Made by a program: the position numbers and the translations under genes
From: Micromonospora globbae
GTDB lineage: Bacteria > Actinomycetota > Actinomycetes > Mycobacteriales > Micromonosporaceae
Assembly: GCF_003610785.1 (NCBI RefSeq)
Contig: NZ_RAQQ01000006.1
Location: 1-64,000, forward strand
Direction of reading: 5' to 3'
Length of the DNA stretch: 64,000 nt
Notes under the pieces: generated by a model
Told to the model about the DNA's origin: nothing
The model's database searches: none
The model's input: the letters and a program-made list of their open reading frames with translations, nothing else
Shown: in pieces, positions 31,599 through 38,260 of the stretch
How the letters are laid out: each line of letters starts with the position of its first letter
How positions within the stretch are numbered: the first letter of the stretch is position 1

Positions 31599-32501
31599 GT
31601 GCGCGACGACATCGAGCTGATCGCGGTGGTCTCCGGTGCCGCGTGCGTGGCCGGCCTGGTGCTGGCGGTCGTCGCCCTGGTCGGCACCCGGCGGCCACCC
31701 GGTCCACGCCCTGGGGCCGGCCACGGCCTGCGCCGGCTGTGGGAGGGCCCGGGCAGCACGCCTCGGGAGCGGCGCAACCACCAGGCCCTGCTGGTCGGCG
31801 CGCTGGTGGCCGGGGCGGCCGCCTTCCTGCTCACCGGCCTGCCCGTCGTGGGGCTGCTGGTCGCCGTGGCGGTGCCCGGCACGCCCTGGCTGTTCAGCGT
31901 GGGCCGGGCCGAGCAGCGGGCGATCGCCCGGATCGAGGCGGTCGGCGAGTGGACCCGCCGGCTCAAGGACGTCACCGCCACCGGCCAGGGGCTGCAACAG
32001 TCGATCATCCACACCGTCGGCACCGCGCCCGAGGAGATCGAGGAGGAGGTACGCCTGCTGGCCGCCCGCCTCCAGGCCGGCTGGCTGACCCGTTCCGCCC
32101 TGCTCGCCTTCGCCGACGAGATCGGTGACCCGGTCTGTGACCAGGTGGTGGCCGCGCTGATCCTGCACCTCACCGACCGGGGCGAGCGCCTCGGCGACGT
32201 GCTCGGCTCGATCGCCGCCGCCGCGGCGGCCGAGGTCGCCACCCGCCGCGAGGTGGAGGCGAAGCGTACGCAGCCCCGGTTCGCGGTGCGCTTCCTCACC
32301 GGGATGACCCTCGCCACCGTGGCGTACGGGCTGCTCAACACCGAGTACATCCGCCCGTACGGCACACCGGCCGGCCAGCTCGTGATGGCGGCGCTCGGCG
32401 CCGCGTTCGTCGGCCTGCTGGCCTGGGTGCGGTCGATGAGCCAGCCACAGCGGCCGGCCCGGTTCCTGCCGCCGCCCGACCCCGAGGAGGCGATCGCGTG
32501 A
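31599..32501 (+). CDS. tadB: TadB-like pilus platform protein (T2SSF domain)
   Basis: The protein has 300 residues from GTG 31599, with GGAGG 8 bases upstream; an in-frame GTG at 31590 overlapping the tadA stop is possible. Hydrophobic segments AVVSGAACVAGLVLAVVALV and ALLVGALVAGAAAFLLTGLP are followed by the T2SSF core (EAVGEWTRRLKDVTATGQGL, QQSIIHTVG, LILHLTDRGERLGDVLGSIA) and two closing helices. It forms the inner-membrane platform with TadC that the TadA ATPase acts on. Its stop is overlapped by the mini-ORF at 32498. Confidence 0.88.
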   Translation: MRDDIELIAVVSGAACVAGLVLAVVALVGTRRPPGPRPGAGHGLRRLWEGPGSTPRERRNHQALLVGALVAGAAAFLLTGLPVVGLLVAVAVPGTPWLFSVGRAEQRAIARIEAVGEWTRRLKDVTATGQGLQQSIIHTVGTAPEEIEEEVRLLAARLQAGWLTRSALLAFADEIGDPVCDQVVAALILHLTDRGERLGDVLGSIAAAAAAEVATRREVEAKRTQPRFAVRFLTGMTLATVAYGLLNTEYIRPYGTPAGQLVMAALGAAFVGLLAWVRSMSQPQRPARFLPPPDPEEAIA

Positions 32502-32557
32502 GCGCGAGGAGTGAGCTTGCGAGCCCCGCAGTCGCGAACGAAGGACTGGCACCGTGA
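32498..32557 (+). repeat. 19-codon bridging mini-ORF made of a probable dispersed repeat
   Basis: GTG 32498 encodes MSARSELASPAVANEGLAP and stops at 32555-32557. GTGA at 32498-32501 overlaps the tadB stop, and GTGA at 32554-32557 overlaps the tadC start. From memory, near-identical DNA (GAGCGCGAGGAGTGAGC, then GCAGTCGCGAACGAA) occurs between and at the start of many genes in Micromonospora and Salinispora genomes. It may be a small mobile repeat whose open frame lets it sit harmlessly in operons. Confidence 0.6.
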
Positions 32558-33438
32558 GCCCCTTCGGCGCGTACCCCGACTGGCCGTTGGCCATCGCCGT
32601 CGGCGCCGGCGCGGCCGTCGGGCTCGGCCTGTTCCTCGTGGTCCGCGAGCTGGTGCCGGCGGCGCCCGCGCTCGGCCCGGCGCTGCGCCGGCTGCACCAG
32701 CCGGCCGGCGGGACGCTCGGGGCACCGGCCAGCCGGAGGCTGGAGTGGCTCAGCGGCTTCTCGCGGTGGCTGCGGCCGCCGCACCGGCAGCTCGCGCTCA
32801 TCGACCAGACGCCCGAGCAGTACGCCCTGTCGGTGCTGCTCTCCGCGCTCATCGGGCTGGCCGCGCCCACCCTGATCGGCGTGGCCGGCTTCCTGCTCGG
32901 CATCCACCTGCCGCTGGCCGTGCCGGTGCTGGGCAGCCTCGGCCTGGCCCTGGTGGCCGCGCTGCTCGCGCACCGCGCGGTGCTCAGCCGGGCCGCCAAG
33001 GCACGGGACGAGTTCCGCCAGGCGGTCTGCACCTACCTGGACCTGGTGGCGTTGCAGCTCTCCGCCGCGCACGGCCCGGTGCAGTCGCTGGAGCGGGCCG
33101 CGGCGGTCTGCGAGGGCTGGGTGTTCGACCGGATCGCCGAGGCGCTGCGGATCGCCCAGATGCAGATGCACTCGCCCTGGGACGAGCTGCGGGACCTCGC
33201 CGACCGGATCGGCATCCCCGAGCTGGGCGACGTGGGGGCGATCATGCGCTCCTCCGGCAGCGAGGGAGCGCAGGTGCACGAGACCCTGCGCAGCCGGGCC
33301 GACTCGCTGCGCGACCAGATCCGGACCGACAACCTGGCCCGCGCCGAGGGGGTGACCAGCCGCCTCGACATCCCGGGCGCCCTGCTCGTCTTCGTCCTGC
33401 TCGGCTTCGCCATCTACCCGTTCATCGCCCGCCTCTGA
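32554..33438 (+). CDS. tadC: TadC-like pilus platform protein (T2SSF domain)
   Basis: The protein has 294 residues from GTG 32554. There are four hydrophobic segments (LAIAVGAGAAVGLGLFLVV, LLSALIGLAAPTLIGVAGF, VLGSLGLALVAALLAH, ALLVFVLLGFAIYPFI). The T2SSF core lies between them (ARDEFRQAVCTYLDLVALQL, MHSPWDELRDLADRIGIPEL). It partners TadB in the platform. The gene is joined to tadB through the mini-ORF, and the small Flp-like gene starts 24 bases downstream after AGAAGGAG. Confidence 0.9.
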   Translation: MSPFGAYPDWPLAIAVGAGAAVGLGLFLVVRELVPAAPALGPALRRLHQPAGGTLGAPASRRLEWLSGFSRWLRPPHRQLALIDQTPEQYALSVLLSALIGLAAPTLIGVAGFLLGIHLPLAVPVLGSLGLALVAALLAHRAVLSRAAKARDEFRQAVCTYLDLVALQLSAAHGPVQSLERAAAVCEGWVFDRIAEALRIAQMQMHSPWDELRDLADRIGIPELGDVGAIMRSSGSEGAQVHETLRSRADSLRDQIRTDNLARAEGVTSRLDIPGALLVFVLLGFAIYPFIARL

Positions 33439-33462
33439 CCCCGCACCGAGAAGGAGTACGCC

Positions 33463-33666
33463 ATGCCGCTCATCACCTACCTGCACGCCGCGCTGACCGC
33501 GCGCCTGGCCGAACTGCGCCGCCACGGCGAGCGCGGCGACAGCCCGGTGCCGACCGCGGTGATCATCTTTGGTCTCGTGGCGGTCGCCATGGCGGTCACC
33601 GCGGCGGCCCTGGCCAGCGCCAACGACTGGATGGACAACATCCCGAAGCACCAGGACCCGAAGTAA
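33463..33666 (+). CDS. Flp-like small pilin candidate without Glu5
   Basis: The protein has 67 residues from ATG 33463, with AGAAGGAG upstream. A basic leader (LTARLAELRRHGERG) is followed by one hydrophobic stretch (PTAVIIFGLVAVAMAVTAAA) and a short hydrophilic tail (SANDWMDNIPKHQDPK), the size and shape of a Flp pilin. The usual processing site Gly followed by Glu at +5 and Tyr at +6 is not seen: after ERG the sequence is DSPVPTAV. It may be processed differently or stay as a small membrane protein. Its place between tadC and tadE is the normal place of flp. Confidence 0.75.
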   Translation: MPLITYLHAALTARLAELRRHGERGDSPVPTAVIIFGLVAVAMAVTAAALASANDWMDNIPKHQDPK

Positions 33667-33671
33667 GGGCC

Positions 33672-34256
33672 ATGCACCGAGTCGCTTCCGGCCGGGTGCG
33701 CCGGGCGGCACGCGCCGTCCGGCGCACCCACCCGGCCGTCGCCGTACGCGGGACGGGCCCCCGCGCCCACGGCGGCCGGCGCGCGGAGCGGGACGCCTCC
33801 CGCGTCGCGGCTCGCCGCCGAGCCGCTCCCCTCGCGGCCCGCCGCCTGGCCGCTCCCGTCGCGCGGCGGCTGGTGGCCGGCGGTGCGGACCGGGGCGCCA
33901 ACCCCGTCGAACTGGCGGTGGTGATGCCCGTGATCCTGGTGCTGCTCTTCGCGTCGGTGCAGGTCGCCGTCTGGTTCGTGGCCCGGTCGACCGCGCTGAA
34001 CGCCGCGCAGAGCGCGGTCAACGCGCAGCGGGTGTACCAGGCCCCCGCGGACGCGGGGCCGCAGCGCGCCACCCGGTTCCTCCGCGCCTCCGGTGACTGG
34101 CTCGTGGGATGGGACCGGCCGGGGCCGGTGTGCGAGACCACCGCCACCGAGGTGACCTGCACGGTGCGGGGCCGGTCCCTCTCGGTGATCCCCCTGGTGA
34201 GATTCCCGGTGACGCAGACCGCGCACGGGACGGTGGAACGGTGGACCACGCCGTGA
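33672..34256 (+). CDS. TadE-like pseudopilin with Arg-rich leader
   Basis: The protein has 194 residues from ATG 33672. Residues 1-75 are strikingly rich in Arg/Ala and low in complexity. Then comes DRG-ANPVELAVVMPVILVLL, a proper prepilin site with Glu at +5 and the TadE hydrophobic helix. The outer part has NAAQSAVNAQRVYQAPADA and two Cys (PVCETT, VTCTVR). A start at GTG 33873 would give a normal short leader (127 residues), but I see no ribosome site there. It is processed by the A24 peptidase and is expected in the pilus. Its end overlaps the next gene by 4 bases. Confidence 0.75.
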   Translation: MHRVASGRVRRAARAVRRTHPAVAVRGTGPRAHGGRRAERDASRVAARRRAAPLAARRLAAPVARRLVAGGADRGANPVELAVVMPVILVLLFASVQVAVWFVARSTALNAAQSAVNAQRVYQAPADAGPQRATRFLRASGDWLVGWDRPGPVCETTATEVTCTVRGRSLSVIPLVRFPVTQTAHGTVERWTTP

Positions 34257-34720
34257 CCCGCGACGGCGGACGGGGCTCCGTCTCCATCGAGGTGGCGGTG
34301 CTCGCCCCGGCGTTCATCGCGCTGATCGTGCTGGCCGGGGCCACCGGGCGTACGGCGGTGGCGGCCGAGGCGATCGACGCGGCAGCGCACGACGCGGCCC
34401 GCGCCGCCTCGATCTCCCGGGACGCCTCCACGGCCCGCGCGGCGGCCCGCGCCGCGGCCGTCCGGCAGCTCGGCTGGCGCGGCCTGGCCTGCACCGAGCC
34501 GCCCGAACTCACCTTCAGCGGCTCGGTCGGAGGCCGGACGACGAGCTTCGCGGCGGCCTTCCGCAGCCGCGCGGGGCAGGAGGCGACGGTCACCGTCCAG
34601 GTCAGCTGCACCGTGTCCTTCGAGGACATCCACCTCTCCGTGCTGCCCGGGATGCCGGCGGGCAACCGGGTCGCGGCGAGCTTCACCTCGCCGCTGGACC
34701 GCTACCGGAGCCGAGGATGA
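34253..34720 (+). CDS. TadE/F-like pseudopilin
   Basis: The protein has 155 residues from GTG 34253 (GTGA overlap with the gene before). A short leader, TRDGGRG, is followed by SVSIEVAVLAPAFIALIVLA, with Glu at +5 of the mature end as required for A24 processing. A long helical stretch rich in Ala (EAIDAAAHDAARAASISRDA) follows, then a beta-rich tip with two Cys (GLACTEPP, VQVSCTVS). It is the second minor pseudopilin of the locus. The stop overlaps the next ATG. Confidence 0.82.
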   Translation: MTRDGGRGSVSIEVAVLAPAFIALIVLAGATGRTAVAAEAIDAAAHDAARAASISRDASTARAAARAAAVRQLGWRGLACTEPPELTFSGSVGGRTTSFAAAFRSRAGQEATVTVQVSCTVSFEDIHLSVLPGMPAGNRVAASFTSPLDRYRSRG

Positions 34721-35136
34721 ATCGGGACGCGGGACGGGTGAGCATCTTCCTCGCCGTGGCGATGGTCGGGGTACTCGCGCTCATCGGGCTCTCGTACGAC
34801 GGCGCCGGCCAGTTGCGGAGCCTGCAACGCGCCGACAACCTCGCCGCCGAGGCCGCCCGCACCGGCGGGCAGGCGATCGACCGGGCCACCGCGATCGCCG
34901 GCGGGCCGAAGCGCATCGACGAACGGCAGGCACGCGCCGCCGTGGCCGACTACCTCGCCGCCGCCGGCGGCGTCCGCCGCCACACAGTCAGCTTCCCCGT
35001 CGTCGGGGGCGAGACGCTGGTCAGGGTCCGGGTCGAGGTCACGTACCGGCGGTCGATGCTCGGCCTCTTCGGCTTCGGCGACACCGTCACCGTGACCGGT
35101 GAGGCCACCGCGCGGGCCCTCACCGGGGAACCGTAG
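34717..35136 (+). CDS. TadG-like N-terminal-domain protein
   Basis: The protein has 139 residues from ATG 34717 (4-base overlap). The N-terminus GRVSIFLAVAMVGVLALIGL is the TadG/Flp-pilus 'RxSI' membrane helix. SYDGAGQLRSLQRADNLAAE and QAIDRATAIAGG follow. No Glu is at +5, which is usual for TadG-type proteins. The C-terminal 45 residues form a beta pattern (ETLVRVRVEVTYRRSMLGLF). It is far shorter than Gram-negative TadG, which carries a vWA domain. It would help anchor or assemble the pilus in the envelope. Confidence 0.82.
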   Translation: MNRDAGRVSIFLAVAMVGVLALIGLSYDGAGQLRSLQRADNLAAEAARTGGQAIDRATAIAGGPKRIDERQARAAVADYLAAAGGVRRHTVSFPVVGGETLVRVRVEVTYRRSMLGLFGFGDTVTVTGEATARALTGEP

Positions 35137-35145
35137 GGAGGCAGC

Positions 35146-36438
35146 ATGGTTCGTTCGGCCGTACGCCGCACCGGGCGCGTCCTCACCGGGCTCGGCGCGC
35201 TCGTCGTGCTCTGCGCGGTGGTGGTGGGCGCGCCCGTGGCGCTGCTCGCCTTCGCCGGCAACCCGCTCCCCGACCACGTACCGTCGCTCGCCGAGGTCGG
35301 CGCCACGCTGACCAGCCGCGACGACGGGCAGCTGTTCCTGCGGGCGCTGGCGGTGGCCGGCTGGTTCGGCTGGGCCACGTTCACCCTCTCGGTGCTCGTC
35401 GAACTCGGCGCCCAGGCGCTGCGCCGCCCGGCGCCCCGGCTGCCCGGCATGAGCCGCCAGCAGCGGGCCGCCGCCGCGCTGGTCGGCTCGGTCGCGCTGA
35501 TCGTCGCCGCCGCGCCGGCCGCCGCCAGCGCCGCCGCGGTCACCGGCACCCAGGCGTACGCCGGGCCGACCGCGGTCACCGGCACCCAGGCGTACGCCGG
35601 GCCGACCGCGGTCACCGGCACCCAGGCGTACGCCGGGCCGGCCGCCGTCGCGCGGGCGGCTTCGTCCGGTCCGGCCACGGTCGCGAGCCCGATCACGCGG
35701 GACGCGCCGGCCGGGGGCGCACCCGTCTACCGGGTCGCGAAGGGCGACTACCTCGGCGCGGTGGCCGAGCGCTACCTGGACGAGTTCGCCGACTACCGCG
35801 AGCTGGCCCGGCTCAACCGGCTGGCCGATCCGGACCGGATCCGCCCGGGTCAGTTGATCAGGCTCCCGGAACGCGCGACCGACCAGGGCGTACGGCCGCA
35901 CGCCACGGGCCGTCTCGTCGCCCGTCCCGTTCCCGAGCGGGTGGCCCCGGCACACGGTGACCGGGAGGCGGCACCGTCGCCGGGCGCCGGCGAGCGAGCC
36001 GGGGTGGGCGATGGCGGCCGGCAGGCGGAGGTGGTGTCCGGCCAGCCGGGTGGGCACCGGACGGGCACCGGGTCGTCCGAGGCCGGGTCGCCGGCGATGA
36101 CCGTGGGCGCGGCCCGGGCCACCGAGCCGGACCGGTTGAACCGCCCCCTGGCGATCTCGGCCGTGCTCGCCGTGGCGAGCATCGTCGGCGCCCAGGTGGG
36201 CGCGGTACTCGGGCTGCGCCGCCGCCCGGCCACCAGCGGCGCGCGAACCGGTCGGGGCACCGCCGGGGCGAGGGCCGCTCGGGGCGCCGCCGGGGCGTCG
36301 ACCGCTCGGGGCGCCGACCGGGCGGATGCCGTCGCGGGCCGCAGAGCCGGCCGGGCGCTGCCGAGCGGGCAGGCGGGCGCCCACGCACGCGCGACGGGCG
36401 AGCTGCCAGCCGGGCGGCACCGGAAGGACCGGCCCTGA
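35146..36438 (+). CDS. LysM-domain membrane protein closing the Tad operon
   Basis: The protein has 430 residues from ATG 35146, with GGGAGG upstream. Hydrophobic segments near the N-terminus (GALVVLCAVVVGAPVALLAF, FGWATFTLSVLVELG, AALVGSVALIVAAAPAAA) precede three perfect or near-perfect copies of AVTGTQAYAGPT. A LysM domain follows (YRVAKGDYLGAVAERYLDEF, LNRLADPDRIRPGQLIRLP), then a long low-complexity part. A further helix (PLAISAVLAVASIVGAQVGA) and a Gly/Ala/Arg-rich end close it. It could tie the pilus machine to peptidoglycan. Similar LysM proteins end actinomycete Tad loci. It converges with the Rieske gene (4 bases between stops). Confidence 0.85.
   Translation: MVRSAVRRTGRVLTGLGALVVLCAVVVGAPVALLAFAGNPLPDHVPSLAEVGATLTSRDDGQLFLRALAVAGWFGWATFTLSVLVELGAQALRRPAPRLPGMSRQQRAAAALVGSVALIVAAAPAAASAAAVTGTQAYAGPTAVTGTQAYAGPTAVTGTQAYAGPAAVARAASSGPATVASPITRDAPAGGAPVYRVAKGDYLGAVAERYLDEFADYRELARLNRLADPDRIRPGQLIRLPERATDQGVRPHATGRLVARPVPERVAPAHGDREAAPSPGAGERAGVGDGGRQAEVVSGQPGGHRTGTGSSEAGSPAMTVGAARATEPDRLNRPLAISAVLAVASIVGAQVGAVLGLRRRPATSGARTGRGTAGARAARGAAGASTARGADRADAVAGRRAGRALPSGQAGAHARATGELPAGRHRKDRP
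35536..35643 (+). repeat. Three tandem 36-bp repeats inside the LysM protein gene
   Basis: The unit starts GCGGTCACCGGCACCCAGG and encodes AVTGTQAYAGPT. Copies 1 and 2 are identical and copy 3 differs only at its end. Copy number may vary between strains, since the frame is kept. Confidence 0.9.
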
Positions 36439-36442
36439 GCTG

Positions 36443-37294
36443 TCAGGGCAGCCGGGCCTCCAGCACGCCGTCGCGGATCCGCGTCGGCAGGACCTGCTGG
36501 TCGTTGCCGGACGGGCCGTGCACGACCTCGCCACCGTTGAGCCGGAACGTGCTGCCGTGCCAGGGGCAGACCACGCAGGCGTGCCCGTCGATCTCCTGCA
36601 CCTCGCCCTGGCCGAGCGGGCCGCTCTGGTGCGGGCAGCGCTCCAGCATCACGGTGACGTCGTCACCGTGCCGGTAGAGGATGACCGACACGTCGTCGAT
36701 CTCCCGGGTGATCAGCTGCCGTTGCGGCAGGCTCGCCATGTCGCCGAGCGGGTGCCACCCCTGGCTGATGAGGTGCATCTCGGAGATGCTCTGGTTGACC
36801 TGCGCGCCCTGCTTGTACGCGAGGTGCCCGCCGATGTAGGCGCCCATGCTCGCGGCGCCGAGGCCCGCGAAGCTGAGCATCCGCCCGAGGCTGTGCCGGC
36901 CGGAGAAGCGAGCCGCCAGCGAACCGGCGTAGCACGCCAGGCCGATGCTGTTGGCCGCGGCGTGGACCAGGCCGACCCGCCGCTGGTCGGGGGCGAGCGC
37001 CGCCCAGTCGTTGAGGCCGGCCACGGCCGCCGGCACGGCGCTCACGGTGCCGACCGCGGTCAGCGTGGTGGCCGCCCGGCGCTGACCGGGCATCAGGTCG
37101 AGGATCGCCGCGCTGATCCACGAACCCACCGGCACCTGCACCATCGCCGGATGCAGCGGATGGCCCAGCGGGACGCCGTGCAACAGGTCCCGCAGCCACT
37201 GCGGTCGCAGGGTCGCCTGGACGGCGCGCTGCAACCGGTCACCCACCCCGTCCAGCCGGGTGTTCTGCTCGATCTTCGTCAGGAGTGCTCGCAC
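36443..37294 (-). CDS. Rieske [2Fe-2S] protein fused to a DUF2231 membrane domain
   Basis: The protein has 283 residues from GTG 37294. The N-terminal 165 residues carry the DUF2231 signature GVPLGHPLHPAMVQVPVGSW and about four membrane helices. The C-terminal 105 residues are a complete Rieske domain: CPHQSGPLGQG and CPWHGSTF supply the two Cys and two His ligands. DUF2231 proteins are thought to bind heme or act in redox reactions. The fusion is therefore a membrane-tied electron carrier of unknown partner. The long open frame upstream is a shadow of the enoyl-CoA hydratase gene. It is divergent from that gene across 84 bases. Confidence 0.9.
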   Translation of the reverse strand: MRALLTKIEQNTRLDGVGDRLQRAVQATLRPQWLRDLLHGVPLGHPLHPAMVQVPVGSWISAAILDLMPGQRRAATTLTAVGTVSAVPAAVAGLNDWAALAPDQRRVGLVHAAANSIGLACYAGSLAARFSGRHSLGRMLSFAGLGAASMGAYIGGHLAYKQGAQVNQSISEMHLISQGWHPLGDMASLPQRQLITREIDDVSVILYRHGDDVTVMLERCPHQSGPLGQGEVQEIDGHACVVCPWHGSTFRLNGGEVVHGPSGNDQQVLPTRIRDGVLEARLP

Positions 37295-37378
37295 GGCTAC
37301 CCACTTCCCGCCAGAGACGACGGCAAACCGCCCAAGTCGGGCCTGGTACGCCGGCCGCGCGCCGGGCATGCTGTGCCG

Positions 37379-38143
37379 ATGGGCGTACGGGTCGAACGCG
37401 ACGGGCCGGTGACCACCGTGATCCTGGACCGACCGGAGGCGCGCAACGCCGTCGACGGGCCGACCGCGCGGGCGCTCGCGGACGCGTTCCGCGCCTTCGA
37501 CGCCGACTCCGACGCGTCGGTGGCCGTGCTCTGGGGTGCCGGCGGCACGTTCTGCGCGGGCGCCGACCTGAAGGCGATCGGCACACCGCGCGGCAACCGG
37601 GTCGAGCCGGACGGGGACGGGCCGATGGGCCCGACGCGGATGGCCCTCGGCAAGCCGGTGATCGCGGCGATCTCCGGTCACGCCGTCGCCGGTGGCCTGG
37701 AGCTGGCGCTCTGGTGCGACCTGCGGGTGGCCGAGTCCGACGCGGTGCTCGGGGTGTTCTGCCGGCGCTGGGGGGTGCCGCTCGTCGACGGCGGCACGGT
37801 ACGGCTGCCCCGCCTCATCGGCGAGAGCCGGGCCATGGACCTGATCCTCACGGGCCGCCCGGTGTCCGCCGAGGAGGCGTACGCCATGGGGCTGGTCAAC
37901 CGCCTGGTCGCGCCGGGAACGGCGCGGGCGGCGGCCGAGGAGCTGGCCGCGGAGCTGGCCCGGTTCCCGCAGACCTGCCTGCGCAACGACCGGGCCGCGG
38001 TGCTCGCGGGCGCCGGGCTGCCCGAGCCGGAGGCGATGGCGGCCGAGCTGGCGTACGGGATGGAGTCGCTGGCCACGGACGCGGCGGCCGGGGCTGCCCG
38101 GTTCGCCGCCGGGGCCGGCCGGCACGGCGCACCGGCCACCTGA
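37379..38143 (+). CDS. Enoyl-CoA hydratase/isomerase family protein
   Basis: The protein has 254 residues from ATG 37379. The crotonase signatures are clear: VILDRPEARNAVDGPTARAL, GTFCAGADLKAIG (oxyanion loop) and ISGHAVAGGLELALWCDLRV, followed by VPLVDGGTVRLPRLIGESRA. The catalytic Glu of true hydratases at the second position is replaced in this VPLVDGG segment (Asp-Gly-Gly), as in many family members with other acyl-CoA reactions. Substrate unknown. No ribosome site is visible, so the transcript may be short-leadered. It ends at a strong terminator shared with the GH87 gene. Confidence 0.9.
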   Translation: MGVRVERDGPVTTVILDRPEARNAVDGPTARALADAFRAFDADSDASVAVLWGAGGTFCAGADLKAIGTPRGNRVEPDGDGPMGPTRMALGKPVIAAISGHAVAGGLELALWCDLRVAESDAVLGVFCRRWGVPLVDGGTVRLPRLIGESRAMDLILTGRPVSAEEAYAMGLVNRLVAPGTARAAAEELAAELARFPQTCLRNDRAAVLAGAGLPEPEAMAAELAYGMESLATDAAAGAARFAAGAGRHGAPAT

Positions 38144-38204
38144 CCCGGACCTCGGCCAGGGCTGTCGTCAGCAGCCCCACAGCGGCCGCGCGGGTGCGGA
38201 TGAA

Positions 38205-38249
38205 GCGGGGACGCCGCCGGGAGGGTGGGTCCTCCCGGCGGCGCCCCGC
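38205..38249. terminator. Bidirectional terminator between enoyl-CoA hydratase and GH87 genes
   Basis: The 13-bp arms CGCCGCCGGGAGG and CCTCCCGGCGGCG with a GTGGGT loop are extended past a one-base bulge by GCGGGG/CCCCGC. Confidence 0.92.
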
Positions 38250-38260
38250 GGTCGGGGTGG

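Noticed and set aside
29941..31707. 588-codon minus-strand frame across tadA
   Set aside because: Antisense to a clear ATPase gene; no ribosome site and low-complexity protein.
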